This document shows, piece by piece, positions 1 through 11,000 of a DNA stretch of 64,000 bases. A model generated the notes under the pieces. The model was not told the origin of the DNA and ran no database searches. It saw nothing but the letters and a program-made list of their open reading frames with translations. The stretch comes from Elysia chlorotica (taxonomy: Eukaryota; Mollusca; Gastropoda; Plakobranchidae), in the NCBI GenBank assembly GCA_003991915.1, contig RQTK01000286.1:173760-237759 (forward strand), given 5' to 3'. Positions within the stretch are counted from its first letter, which is position 1; each line of letters opens with the position of its first letter. Both the position numbers and the translations under genes were made by a program.

Positions 1-51
<51 letters not shown>

Positions 52-56
52 GAGAG
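1..56. repeat. (AG)n microsatellite
   Basis: Nearly pure AG repeat at the left edge; it continues outside the window. Confidence 0.95.
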
Positions 57-206
57 AGCTGTTATGACAGATGTTTCCAAGGCAATAAGATGGCTAAGTG
101 AAGGTTTAATAGGAAATCGACTGAAAAATTCCGTGACTTAGTGATGTTATCTGCTTCACATATGCGTTTATGATTTTATATTTTATAAAATATGAATATT
201 TACGTA

Positions 207-265
207 AATAACAACAGCAACAACAACAACAGCAGCAGCAGCAGCAACAACAACAACAACAACAA
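207..265. repeat. (AAC/AGC)n microsatellite
   Basis: CAA and CAG triplets, about 19 units, inside the SLC22 gene downstream of exon 4. Confidence 0.9.
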
Positions 266-504
266 GAAAGTCCTATCTTCTATTCAACTTTGACAAGCCT
301 TATGCACTTGCGATATTGAGATGTAAGAATAGCTTGGTTATATCATCATTTTTCACTTCCTATATTTTCCTAAAACCTTTTCCCACATGTTTCAACTTTA
401 AAATTATAACTATTGTAGTCGAACGTATGAGGCAAGCAATTAAAAACATTTTTTTGCCTCAGAAGTCTTCATTTTTTCCCTGCAGTTATTAAAAAAAAAA
501 GTAC

Positions 505-701
505 CCACAAGTAACCCAGCAGTCCTGGAATACTCAAGACAGCGCAGGCAAGGTGAAGGTCAGCCCAGTCCTGTAAAAGCCACGCCCCCAGAGCGAATGC
601 GCAGACTCCGAGAGGCCACATGGGTATGGTCGGTATGGTGTGGCGCCACTTGGTCGAGAAAAACTCGGTGGAGTAAGGAACTATCATCACAAGAACGGCG
701 C
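505..701 (-). CDS. SLC22-like exon 4 (TM4-TM6 region)
   Basis: 197 nt, phase 1 to phase 0. Acceptor CGTCAG/GC at 702/701, donor TGG/GTACTT at 505/504. Encodes AVLVMIVPYSTEFFSTKWR then two hydrophobic segments ending LLGYLW, where the family normally continues with an ESPRWL-like motif; that exon lies beyond the window. Confidence 0.82.
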
Positions 702-3493
702 CTGACGAGAGGGGAGGGCGTGAATAGGCTGGAATACATTGTGTGATAAAGGGTGCAAAGGAAGAGGGTGGACACGAAAGAGTAGAGATGTTCATATTAA
801 ACGTGAAAAGAATGGGGAAATGTTGTGTACAAGAAACGTCAGCTTATGATTTTTGAAAATGAGCGATAAACAGTGTATTATGCTCTAAACATTTGAACTT
901 AATGTAATAACTTTGTGTGTATGTGTGCGTAAACTGGAATATTTGTATTTTTTCTTTTGTTTTAGGCTACTCGTTGTTATTCATCTCTTTCATGGCTACA
1001 TCAGTGTTTATGGTTATGATTTTATTATATTGTACGAGTTATGACATTAAAATGTTGTAAACAAGTAAAACATTCATTTTGATATAATTATTGTGCTTGT
1101 CTTATTAAAAGTCATGGACGAAACACTCCCGTGATCAATAAACCAAAGATTTTATTCAAATGCGTTACATGGCAAAATTAGAAAAACAGCAGATCGTCAC
1201 CTCAATTTATAATGTGCTATCTAATATCTACAATGAATTGAATATTTAGTATTTAACAAATTGTGATATTATACTATACAACTGAGGTGACAATATAATT
1301 TCCGTTTTAGCAAATAAATAAAAAAAACCCACATTTTATGCCATGACCACTAACTCTCTATCTATAATATCTTACCGATGGTCAAGCCTATGAAAAACCT
1401 AAGGACTGCGAACATCTGCCAGGATACAGAGTACGCCGCGATGACATTGAGTACGGTATGCAAAAAATAGGCCCCGTACAGTGTCTTCCTTCGCCCAAAG
1501 TAGTCCCCGCTCTGGCCTGCGATTATTGCGCCAGCCAAAACCCCACCAAACTGTATGGAGGTGATGGTCGCTTTTAGCCAGCGGAGATCACATACCAAAC
1601 TCCACTGAAATTAGTGAAAGTTGAAATTATGTATTTAAATTTATAAATTATTCAAAGTTAGATGTGAATTAACGAAAGTCACACACCAAACTCCATTGAA
1701 ATTAGTGAAAGTTGTAATTATATAATTATATTTATAAGTTATTCAAAGCTAGATGTGAATTAACGAAAGTCACACATCAAACTCCACTGAAATTAGTGAA
1801 AGTTGTTATTATGTAATTTTATTTATAGATTATTCAAAGTTAGATGTAGATTATTTATTGTCACACATCAAAGTCCATTGAAATTAATGAAAGTTATAAC
1901 TAGGTAATTAAATAAAATTTATAAACTATTCAAAGTTAGATATAGATAGTCAAAGTCACACATCAAACTCTATTGAAATCAGGGAAAGTAGAGGAAGGCA
2001 TTGTTTAAATCTAGAATATTTAGTAATAGATACACACCAAAATATAGCCTGACTTTAATTTTTATGTAAGAAAGTAAAACACCAAAACAAATCACCTCAG
2101 AGATAATAGTTCTCTTGGTCCCGAAAAAGAAAAAAAAAACTGTCGCATCTCACGCCGTCTACTTGACACACATATATCATACTCTGACTATTGAGTCTTG
2201 AATCGCACCATTTAGCTTGTTTTTAAAAGGTAATATCCACTTTTAGTATAGTGTGACTGGTTGAGACTGGAATCATGGGATCCCCTCGATGTCTTTGTCT
2301 GGCAGCACTTAAAAATGTCAGATTTTATATTTAGCAACCGTCCGCAATAATAGCTTTGATAATACTGGCGTCGGACACTAAGCATTAAGCAAACAAACTT
2401 AGTGGAAGTTTGTATTGATACCTGTTAGTTCTGGATTCGTTTTTTATATAACCTTCCTTTAACTTTTGTTTAAAGAAAGTAATAAACCAAAACAAATCAC
2501 CTCAGATACTATAGTCCTCTTGGTCCCGAAAAAGAAAAAGCTGTCGCATCTCACGCCGTCTATTTGACACACATCAACGATGCTATGATTGTTTAAGCCT
2601 TGACTGGCCACATCCCAGACCTCTTGCTCACTCATCGATCTCAGCGTTGATTGGTTGAACGCTGAGTCCAGGATGCACACATGCTTGTTCTTGAAGGAAG
2701 CGAAACTTAACAGCATCGTGCTCCATGCCATCTGGTTGGGTTTTAAAAAAAAGCATGCAATAATTATAAAAAGACAGAGAATGCGGTTTCGAAAAAAAAA
2801 AAAAAAAAAAAATGTTTTTCTACTTTTGTGGAAGACATGAGAGATGTAGTTTTAGTTGTAGTTGAGAAGGGTTAACGTCCAACATCAGCACTATATAGGC
2901 TATATTGTGGAAGGGCCCCAAGACTGACGTCTGACAATTGTATGTACTGCCACACACGAAACAGAGCAGGGATACCATGGCCCCTGTCTCAGCTGGTCAC
3001 ATTAAACTGACACTGACCTAACCAGTAGGGAGCGTAAACGCCAGGGCTCGAACCACGCACCTTTTGCGTCGGAAGCCAATGTTCTACGCTAGAGCCACCC
3101 CCGCCCCCAAGATATGTGAGATGTTAAACAAGCCGGTACTTTATAGTGTCATTTTTTAGTAGAGCCAAATGTTTTGTTTCCTTTTGCTCTCTTTATGTTT
3201 TCTTTTAAAGACTAGAATAAGCTGCAGTGTTCAGCATTACTATATTGACATAACCATTACTAAATCACCAAAAAAAGGAAAGAAAAAAAAAAGCAACAGA
3301 AGGATACAATATTTGGCTTCCTGAGGCTAAACTTGTCATATTACACTCTCATCTTTTCAGTATAGCTGTTAGTTTTGAAATGGAAACAAAAAATGAAACT
3401 TACCATGAACTTCATGCTGTAGACCAAGACGACGAAGAGGACCTGGAAACGACCAAACCCGCCAATCTGGTCAAAGACATGCTCGATAGCCAT
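505..3493 (-). CDS. SLC22-type (organic cation/carnitine) transporter, N-terminal half; continues off left edge
   Basis: Major-facilitator solute carrier of the plasma membrane, SLC22-like; substrate cannot be told. Coding exons on the minus strand: 3493-3404, 2731-2501, 1604-1376, 701-505. Junction phases 0, 0 and 1 agree and give 249 residues, about half a normal SLC22 protein; the rest lies beyond base 1. Seen: start context MAIEHVFDQIGGFGRFQ leading into TM1, a large Cys-containing extracellular loop with N-glycosylation sequons at about N56 and N78, the family junction TIVSE/WSLVCD before TM2, and the MFS signature GDYFGRRK at about residues 140-147. Exon 4 carries the TM4-TM6 region including STEFFSTKWR, the place of the family's EFVGPKWR-like motif. 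The frame is intact. Introns 1 and 2 carry a SINE, a broken copy of exon 2 and a 91-bp junction repeat. The family call is firm; the subfamily is open. Confidence 0.85.
1196..1291. mobile_element. Palindromic MITE, family B, copy 1
   Basis: Ends GTCACCTCAATTTATAATGT and its approximate complement ACTATACAACTGAGGTGAC form long terminal inverted repeats around a short AT-rich centre, total ~95 bp. Related copies at 9053, 52724 and 57988. No coding capacity. It sits in intron 3 of the SLC22 gene. Confidence 0.7.
1376..1604 (-). CDS. SLC22-like exon 3 (TM2-TM3 with MFS signature)
   Basis: 229 nt, phase 0 to phase 1. Acceptor TTTCAG/TGG at 1605/1604, donor G/GTAAGA at 1376/1375. Encodes WSLVCDLRWLK, TM2, GDYFGRRK and TM3 up to RFFIGLTI. 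The acceptor and the first exon bases are also the edge of a 91-bp tandem repeat in the intron. Confidence 0.88.
1594..2045. repeat. 91-bp tandem repeat spanning the SLC22 exon 3 acceptor
   Basis: Units begin at about 1594, 1685, 1776, 1867 and 1962 (spacings 91, 91, 91, 95), with a fading sixth near 2036. Each contains the sequence that is, in the first unit, the first ~10 exon bases plus the acceptor of exon 3. The third unit keeps the AG (TTTCAGTGGAG on the minus strand); units two and four have lost it. Confidence 0.85.
2069..2190 (-). pseudogene. Broken duplicate of the 3' half of SLC22 exon 2 with its donor
   Basis: About 120 bp here repeat 2472-2590, including the last ~28 codons of exon 2, the GAG/GTGATTTG donor and ~30 bp of intron. 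The A-run inside the codons for SFFFFG is four bases longer than in the real exon, so the reading frame is lost. The copy lies in intron 2, ~400 bp downstream of the real exon. Similarity fades above 2190, so it is a partial duplicate, not a usable exon. Confidence 0.75.
2501..2731 (-). CDS. SLC22-like exon 2 (extracellular loop)
   Basis: 77 codons, phase 0 at both ends. Acceptor CCAACCAG just above 2731, donor GAG/GTGATT at 2501/2500. Encodes the large loop between TM1 and TM2 with three cysteines and two N-glycosylation sequons, ending in TIVSE, the residues that precede the WxLVCD motif in SLC22 proteins. Confidence 0.85.
2861..3112 (-). mobile_element. tRNA-derived SINE, near full length (SLC22 intron 1)
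   Basis: On the plus strand it starts at the SINE tail (GTTAACGTCCAACATCAGC) and ends at the tRNA-like head with the complement of box B (GGCTCGAACCA) and of the CTTCCGACGCAAAAGG segment. Same orientation as the host gene. Flanks look like an imperfect target duplication (ATGAGAGATGT and ATGTGAGATGT). Confidence 0.85.
3404..3493 (-). CDS. SLC22-like exon 1 (start codon exon)
   Basis: Thirty codons from ATG at 3493-3491 to a GTAAGT donor at 3403-3398, phase 0. It encodes the typical amphipathic SLC22 N-terminus followed by the first half of TM1 (FQVLFVVLVYSMKFM). Start chosen because MA-E-hV-D-iG-FGRFQ is the family's N-terminal pattern. Confidence 0.85.
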
Positions 3494-3827
3494 CTCAGAG
3501 ACCAGACCAGTACCAGCAAGTAGAATATCTTTGATTGAACGCTGATTAAAGAATGATTCTTGTGCTTGAAATGCCGTTTCTGGACTGATGACTTACTGGT
3601 TCTATTGAAATTTTTATATGGATGTAACATTGTAAGTACAAAAATTATGGATGATTGTGTTATGACAAAGCAATTTAAATCATATATCTATATATAATAC
3701 CTGAAGTAACATTTTGAAATGGATTAAACCTCAGTAGCAGCAACAGCAGCAGTAGCACTGACAGTATTGGTACAGCAATAAAAGTGACATTGGTAGATAT
3801 AGTAGTAGTAGAAGAAAGATTACTTAG

Positions 3828-4036
<209 letters not shown>

Positions 4037-5092
4037 GTGGTTTATTTATTATTATGCAATGTACTTGGCAACGATAGTGATTTGAAAATTTTACAGTCTA
4101 AGACAACCATAATCTCCTTAATGCTTAACGAACTGTAGAAATTAGATAATTTGCTCATAAAGTAGCAAAAATAAATAACTAAAACAAACTAAAGAAAATT
4201 GATTTTAAAAGAAACTAAAACTCAAAAATGACTACAAACAAAGACTTTGTATGACTAAATGAAGCACTGCAATTTTTTAAGTACTATCTCCGATTTCAAA
4301 AAGTGTATAAATAAAATTTAATTTCGAAGATGTGCACAGGGACAAATTAAAAAATACAAACTAAAACCGTGTTACACTTGTCACACCACTGTTAGCACAG
4401 GTTCATGTGGAACGGTGTCAGTCTTGCAATTTTTTATACCTACTGTTTGCTTTAATGAATGTATTATATATGCCAAAAACAATTCTTTTTTAATATGCCA
4501 TGAAGTGTGAAATTTATGTCATCTATGTAGCCTTGAGATAAAACGTGCACATTTTATGCTTCATATTGTATGCATTTCTTGTCTCGTATTTTAATGTCTG
4601 CCCTTACATTTTTTTTTACTTTCCTTTTCTTTTTTTTTTAAACCAACACAGACTATATCGCCATTCTTAAGAGATATGCCAATTAGACCACATGTATATC
4701 AAACATAGTTTAATTACCATTTAAGCTATGCGTAGGTAGAAGGTAAGAAGGCCGATTGCCATAAAACATCCACACGGTTGTAATTTTGAATTAAAAAGTT
4801 AAAGAAGATACATTATCTTTATTATTATGAATCTGTTAAGAAAAATTATTTGAAATTCACTTTAACACTGCTTGCACACAAAAAACAACAAAACAAAAAC
4901 AACGAACAATTATAAACAATATAAACAACAGTCATGTCATAATTGATGGAACAGATTGATGAAGAATGATACAATGAAATAATATTTTTTTTTCTAGGTG
5001 CTTATGAACATGGTAAATATAATTGTTTGACCTACTAACCTATGAACTAATCATCCAATCCGTTCAATCACCCATACACTATTCCAACCAAG
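4037..5092. other. No feature recognised
   Basis: AT-rich unique sequence upstream of the SLC22 start exon. I see no exon with splice sites and no clear promoter motif. Confidence 0.5.
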
Positions 5093-5300
5093 CAATGTGA
5101 CTGGCTGGGACAGGAGTCATGTTATCCCCGCCCTGTCTCGTGTGCGGCAGCACATACAATTGTCAGACGTTAGTCTTGGGGCCCGTTCACAATATAGCCT
5201 ATATTGTGCTGATATGACATTAGACTGACAATATGAAGCAAAATCGTCATGGCTCGAACCACGGGCATTTTGCGTCGAAAGCCGATGTTCTACCCCAATT
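5093..5300. mobile_element. Rearranged SINE: plus-strand body followed by minus-strand head
   Basis: 5093-5214 reads as SINE body to tail on the plus strand (CCCGCCCTGTCTCGTGTG, GGGGCCCG). 5240-5300 is the head of the same family in the opposite direction (GGCTCGAACCACGG, TTTTGCGTCG). The element is therefore an inverted composite of two truncated copies. Confidence 0.75.
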
Positions 5301-6140
5301 AAAATGTTCGTTTTAGATCTACTACAAAAGAACAGAACGACGTTTCTGCGCGCCGAATATCTTCTTATGTCTTCTAGCAAAGTTTAATACTTTTTTCTTT
5401 TCTAAATTTCATTCCAAATTCCCAATTGTGTAATTATTGATAAGAGTAAAACCAATAAAGAGTTTCTAACATTACATCAAAAAGCGTATCTTTACGCAGT
5501 TTTATACCTTTGGGTCAAAACTAACAAAGTTTTAATAGGTAGGTAGTATTTGTAGCTTTATTTATGTTATCTCGCATTAGCCACTTCTAAGTTGACTCTA
5601 GTTGATACTAGAGGTCTGGTGATATGTTTTTAATAAAAAAAAAAAATAGTAGACACAAAAGAAAAAGAACTTGCACAAAAGGGCGGCAAAATAGGAACAA
5701 GGTTTTCTCCCCTACTGTGTCATAGTCACAGTCAAATACTGCTTTTAGTGGTAGGTAGTTTATGTTACAAAAACAAAACAAAAACAACAACAACCATAAG
5801 AACAACAAAAACAACATACAGCAACAACAAAAAAGAACGGTTCAGAATAAGGAGGTCAGTAAGGCAATATTAAAATAAAATATTTCATGGTCTGACAAAA
5901 TGGATTTTGCTTAGCCCACATTATTTTGAGACGTAGGTACATGACTTACTTAAACACCAGAGATTTCATGCATTGTTTTTTTTTTTTAATTACATATAAA
6001 GTTCAGTAGGTGCGTTATTAGAGTGGAAGTTTTGATATACTAATTATAAGGCTTGTTAAGTGTCGAACTCAATTAAAATAATGTTCATATGATCAATATT
6101 AGTGATATGGTTGTATCGGATTCAAAGAGAAACCTCTGCG
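5301..6140. other. No gene recognised; AT-rich
   Basis: A/T-rich sequence with short A- and CAA-runs. No supported coding region. Confidence 0.5.
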
Positions 6141-6148
6141 ACGTTAAA

Positions 6149-6156
6149 CACAGAGA

Positions 6157-6194
<38 letters not shown>

Positions 6195-6244
6195 GAAAGA
6201 AGAGAGAGAGAAGAGAGAGAGAGCGAGAGAGAGAGAGAGAGATA

Positions 6245-6275
<31 letters not shown>

Positions 6276-6300
6276 GAGAGAGAGAGAGAGAGAGTGTGTG
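6149..6300. repeat. (GA)n and (GACA)n compound microsatellite
   Basis: Interrupted GA tracts with about five GACA units near 6250-6272. The Arg/Glu and Leu/Ser frames here are by-products. Confidence 0.95.
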
Positions 6301-7217
6301 TTAGAAAAATAATAGATAAACAGACAGAGAGAGTAGAAGAAGTAGTAAAGTTTTAAAATGTTGCTAAAATACCAGGGTAGCAAGAAAAACAAGCTGCAGA
6401 TGCTACAACACCGACAGGAATGTCAATAATATGTTTTTTAAAATCAATATGGACAAAGTTATAATATTCATGATTCTTTTTGATAAAACCTTTCTCCAAA
6501 ATGCTTATGATGCTAATTCTATGAACCTTTCTTGTTGTTGTTGTTTTTTTTGTTTTGTTTTAAATGCAGGTGTTATACCATTGCATAGCTATAGAGTCAT
6601 GCGATGTTAGTCATTTTTATCTGTTTAAAAACACCACTCAAAGGGATTCAAAAGTTCTGATAAGTCTTTATCAACAATAATATTTTATTTTAATCTTTAC
6701 ATAACAAATCGTGTCTTTTTTTTATCTTATCTGTATATGCCCTTAATACTTCCCGATTGTAAGTTAACCGTAAAGAGTGAGATGTATGAAAGAGAAAGCG
6801 CTTTTTAGTTACCATTGTGGGAAATCGATATTGGTTTTCGTCTTCTGACAGAATTGCCGTGGTAAGTTTATTAAATAATAATTAGAGCTGTTGAGAAGAT
6901 TATGTATTGTTTTTTTTTTCTGAAATTTAAATCTTTTGGTTTTGTTGAGTTTGTGTTGCTCGCGTTTGGTGCTCTATTGTTCAAGCAAAGTTTCAAATTG
7001 ACTTAAGTCGAAATAATTTCAATTTGATTTCCGTAAGCATTAAATGATATGTTCAAAGAATCGTAACGTGTTAATGCTTTTTTTTTGTAGCTGTGTAGTT
7101 TGTATTATCGTTTCAAAGGGTTTTTAGGTTGTTCGGTATAGCTTTTAATTCATAAGTCGACCTATTTCTTACTTTCTACCACGTTGAATCCTCAAGTGTT
7201 CTTTTAGGATGTGTGTA
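6301..7217. other. No gene recognised
   Basis: AT-rich sequence; no exon-like segment with splice sites seen. Confidence 0.45.
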
Positions 7218-7228
7218 GATGTATTGAG

Positions 7229-7488
7229 ATGTTGTTGAGCTGGTTTACCGTCCAACGTCAGCGTTATATAGCCTATATTGTGGACGGGCCCCAGACTGAC
7301 GTCAAACAATTTTATGTACCACCACACACAAGACAGGGTGGGGATACCATGACTCCTGTCTCAGCCGGTCACATTAAACTGACACCGACCCAACCAGTAG
7401 AGGGCGAAATTGCCAGTGCTTGAACCACGGACCATCTGCGTCGGAAGCCGATGTTCTACCCGCCGGACTACCGCGTCCACTAGAATGT
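7229..7488 (-). mobile_element. tRNA-derived SINE, full length with target duplication
   Basis: Full element from tail (TTTACCGTCCAACGTCAGC) to tRNA-like head. It is flanked by GATGTATTGAG at 7218-7228 and GATGTACTGAG at 7489-7499, a one-mismatch 11-bp target site duplication. It lies ~400 bp upstream of the lipase start codon. Confidence 0.88.
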
Positions 7489-7589
7489 GATGTACTGAGG
7501 TTGTACTAATACTAATACTTCTACCATTATTCTTCAGACTCCATGGAGATGAATGGTGGTGGAAAGAGGGGGGGGGTTAGTTGAGGCCG

Positions 7590-7812
7590 AAATGGCGCAA
7601 GTGATCGAGCTTTGATCTTTTTATCGGGAGATCCCCGGTTTGAAACCCGGGATTGGACAAAATCTTTAATTTTCGATTTCATACCGTACTGTTTTGGTTT
7701 GTGTCCTGAAAGGCTGAGACACGAATTTTGTCATCCCGACACTGTCTCTATGATGCAGCACGTAAAATTGTCAGACGTAGGTCTTTGAATCTGTGTCCAA
7801 CAACGTATGACC
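7590..7812 (+). mobile_element. Diverged tRNA-headed SINE, older lineage
   Basis: Head with box A-like TGGCGCAAGTGATCGAGC and box B-like CCGGTTTGAAACCCGG, then a body related to the young family (GCAGCACGTAAAATTGTCAG). Many substitutions, and the head differs from the common copies. Confidence 0.6.
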
Positions 7813-7896
7813 TAAAAAAACTCCTTTACTCAACTTACTTCACAGCAACATAATTATATTGTGTATCTTTGATTTCCCAGAATAATAGAAAGAACA

Positions 7897-8076
7897 ATGA
7901 TGTTTTTGACGGGCCTTGCGGCGGTGGTGGTAGCGCTGTTGCTTTTTTATGTTGATGGTTTCTCCTCCCTCCCAACATCCACATTGGAAGACATTCTCAA
8001 GTTTTACAGGGAATTAGACTTCAGACCTGGCACTTACAATCTTTTGCGGGGAAACCCAGAGGTGAACATGAATACG
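7897..8076 (+). CDS. Lipase exon 1 (signal peptide)
   Basis: 60 codons ending ACG/GTGAGT, phase 0. Carries the hydrophobic leader ([13 protein letters not shown]) and the NPEVNMNT motif that opens the mature lipase fold in this family. Confidence 0.92.
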
Positions 8077-11000
8077 GTGAGTGATCTTTAATTAACAGGG
8101 CGAAGCAAAAAGTAGATTTTACTTCAGATCTAGTCTAAAAGTAGTTTTATTGCGTAGTTGAAATTTTAATTTAATTTATCATTACACTTTTCAAGACTTG
8201 GTGTGATAGTATTCTATTTATTGGGAATAGCTGTTTTGAAATGATTTTAAGGAAACACGCAAACTATATCAATGTATTTTTTTGTTTATTTTTCCTGGCA
8301 TACTAATAGTCACTACCGAACGAGATAGGAGTCATCGTATCCCTGCCCTGTCTCGTGTGTGGCAGCACATAAAATTGTCAGACGTCAGTCTTGGGATACG
8401 TCCTATAATAGTTCTGACATTGAACGTTAAAACCAACTCAACCTCAACTGCGTGTACGTAATATAACACTCTAACACTTCAATTTATTACTTTTATACAA
8501 TTGTCTAAAGAACGTTCCAAATGTTTACACGACTTAAAAAAAAATCAGCATAAAACAGCATTAACGTAACACGGCGTTTTCTTTTTAACACTTGCTTTTT
8601 TTCGTCTTTTCTCATTGAAACTGTGCAGTTACTAGTGCTACTATTTATTGAACTGTGGCTTCTTTGTGGGAGGTAACGATTTGAATCCTCATCGAATAGA
8701 ATTTTGTTCCTAACTGGTTGAGCAGGTGTCAGTTTAGATAGACCTGCTCAAGAAGAAATCTTGGTATACCCTCTCTATTGTATGAAATATTGTCTAAATA
8801 TCGACGTTGGACAGGGTCCAACAATCAAAACCAAACTTGCTACAACGAGTCAGAGATCATAAAGATCTATTAATAGTGGATGGGCCCCATGATCAATATC
8901 TGAGTTGCATAGGTCCACACGAGACATAACACAATCATAATAATTAGACCTTGGCCTCATTGAATGTTTTTTTCTTCCTTCAAAAACAAAAAGATAACAG
9001 GTAAAACTTTATCAGCTTATCAATGTACGTAGATAAGTTTACGCTGAGCATCTACCCCTCAGTTCTAGAATGTCCTATCTCATTGATTAAATATTCTAAA
9101 TCTTGTGTATGTTAGATATGAGATAGCACACTATGCAACTGAGGTGCTAACTTTTTATTTTGTAAGCCTACACTCTAAAGGTTGACAAAGTTGTGTGGAC
9201 AGAAAAAGCATTATTACGATACACAAAGCTTGCTTCGTTCGCATTGGTACAATGGCGTCCAGAAATATAAGACCGATACACCGATATGATAGAAGTGAAA
9301 AGATTTTGGCACACAAAGGATAAAAGTGATTTTTAGCAAAAATTAAAGTTATCACTTCGTAATTTTTGTAAACATTGTAAAATTTTTGTTTACAGTTGAC
9401 ATAACCAGACGATATTTTTTACTAACAAAAATATTAAGGAGAGTACCTTTCATGGAAAGAAAAATTAAACCCTATGACTCACTGATTACTGTCAAATGAA
9501 AAATATTTAAATGTTAAATTATGTTATAATTTTAACTATTTAATTAGACCAAAAAATGCGAAGAGTCTAACGTTCTTAGCTAGTACAATGTACTGGAATC
9601 TTGATACAGAACCGGAACAGTAAAAACTTCACAACACTAATTTTTTTTTTACAAAGAAAGCGAAAATAACTGACATACTTAAGAATTAATACTCGTAGAA
9701 ACGTTGTATTCGGAAGCCATATAAAGAAAGAATATAATTCTGTTTACACGATCGCAGAAAATAATGCGAACTTCATTAAAGAAGAAGTTGAGTTGAGATG
9801 TCCAACATCAGCACAGTATAGGGTATATTGACGTTTGACAATAATATTTATGTGCTGCCACTTTTCTAAAAAAAAACAACTCTCAATATTTATTATATTT
9901 TAGAAATGAGATAGATAATTTTTCAACAGAGGTCTCTAATTGTTTGTAACCCTTGCAGGCCCAACTAATCCGAAGTAAAGGCTACCCTGTGGAATTCCAC
10001 AACGTGGTAACCGAGGACGGATACATACTGGGTGTCTATAGGATTCCTTACGGGCGCAACAACAAGGACAGTTACAAGAATGGTGAAAAAAGTTGTTTAA
10101 AGTTTGAAAAGGATTTTAAAGGAAATACCAATGATAAGAAGTTAAAATTGATAAGAAAAGAAACGTCACGTAAACAACAACACAAACACGAGAATCGGTA
10201 ACGAAAAAAAAAAAACTACAACAACCCATAAATGTCTTATTTTTTATAGCACATAACCACCACTTTAAGGTTTTGCCCCATGAGCTTTACAATGCTCACA
10301 AGTGGTTATGATTAGTAAAGCCTACTTAAAAATTGCTGGTCATTATAATATATTAACATACATATTAATTTTTGCTGATTTTTAAACACAAATCTGTGCT
10401 ATTATATAATAAAACAATAAATTATATATGTGAAATAACTTTAAAAAAAAGTTTTACTAAAGTTGTGCTAAAACCCCTCCAGGTACCCGTCCAGTGGTCC
10501 TGCTCCAACACGGCCTGTTCGGAGACTGCGACAACTTCCTGTTGAACCCAGCCAATGAGAGCCTGGCCTTCATCCTGGCCGATGCCGGTGCAGACGTGTG
10601 GATGGGCAACACTAGAGGAAGCGCCGCATCCAGGCGACACACTACCCTGGACCCCAAGAAGATCCAGTTCTGGAAATACAGGTGAATTCATACATCAGGT
10701 ATACATTACATGATATCTTTGGATAAATCAACATCAGGTATACAGTGCATAACATTTTTGGGTGACTCATTAGAACGAAAATGCTTGGTTAAGATCTCTG
10801 TACTCCTGCCTCAGCTGGCCACATCATATTTTTTCCGACCCTACCGGTAGGAAACAAAACCGGACAAATACATTTTTTACCGGTCGTGGGTTTCGAACCG
10901 CGTACCTCCCGATCGGGTGACCAAAGTTTTACCAATTGTGTCAGTTCACCCCTTTCATGTTAACTCGAGTCTTAAACAATAGCTGACTTAAGTATGGGAG

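Noticed and set aside
6089..6392. Arg/Glu-rich and Leu/Ser-rich ORFs, and similar ones at 22.7-23.4, 26.2-26.7, 41.0, 45.9, 53.1-53.7, 58.5-58.9 and 59.3-60.9 kb
   Set aside because: Translations of GA/CT microsatellites; no splice sites or flanking coding sequence.
7211..7423. ORFs within SINE copies (also at 5.1, 11.0, 13.2, 29.4, 35.4, 42.5, 43.6, 45.4 and 61.9 kb)
   Set aside because: They are translations of the non-coding SINE and recur wherever it does.
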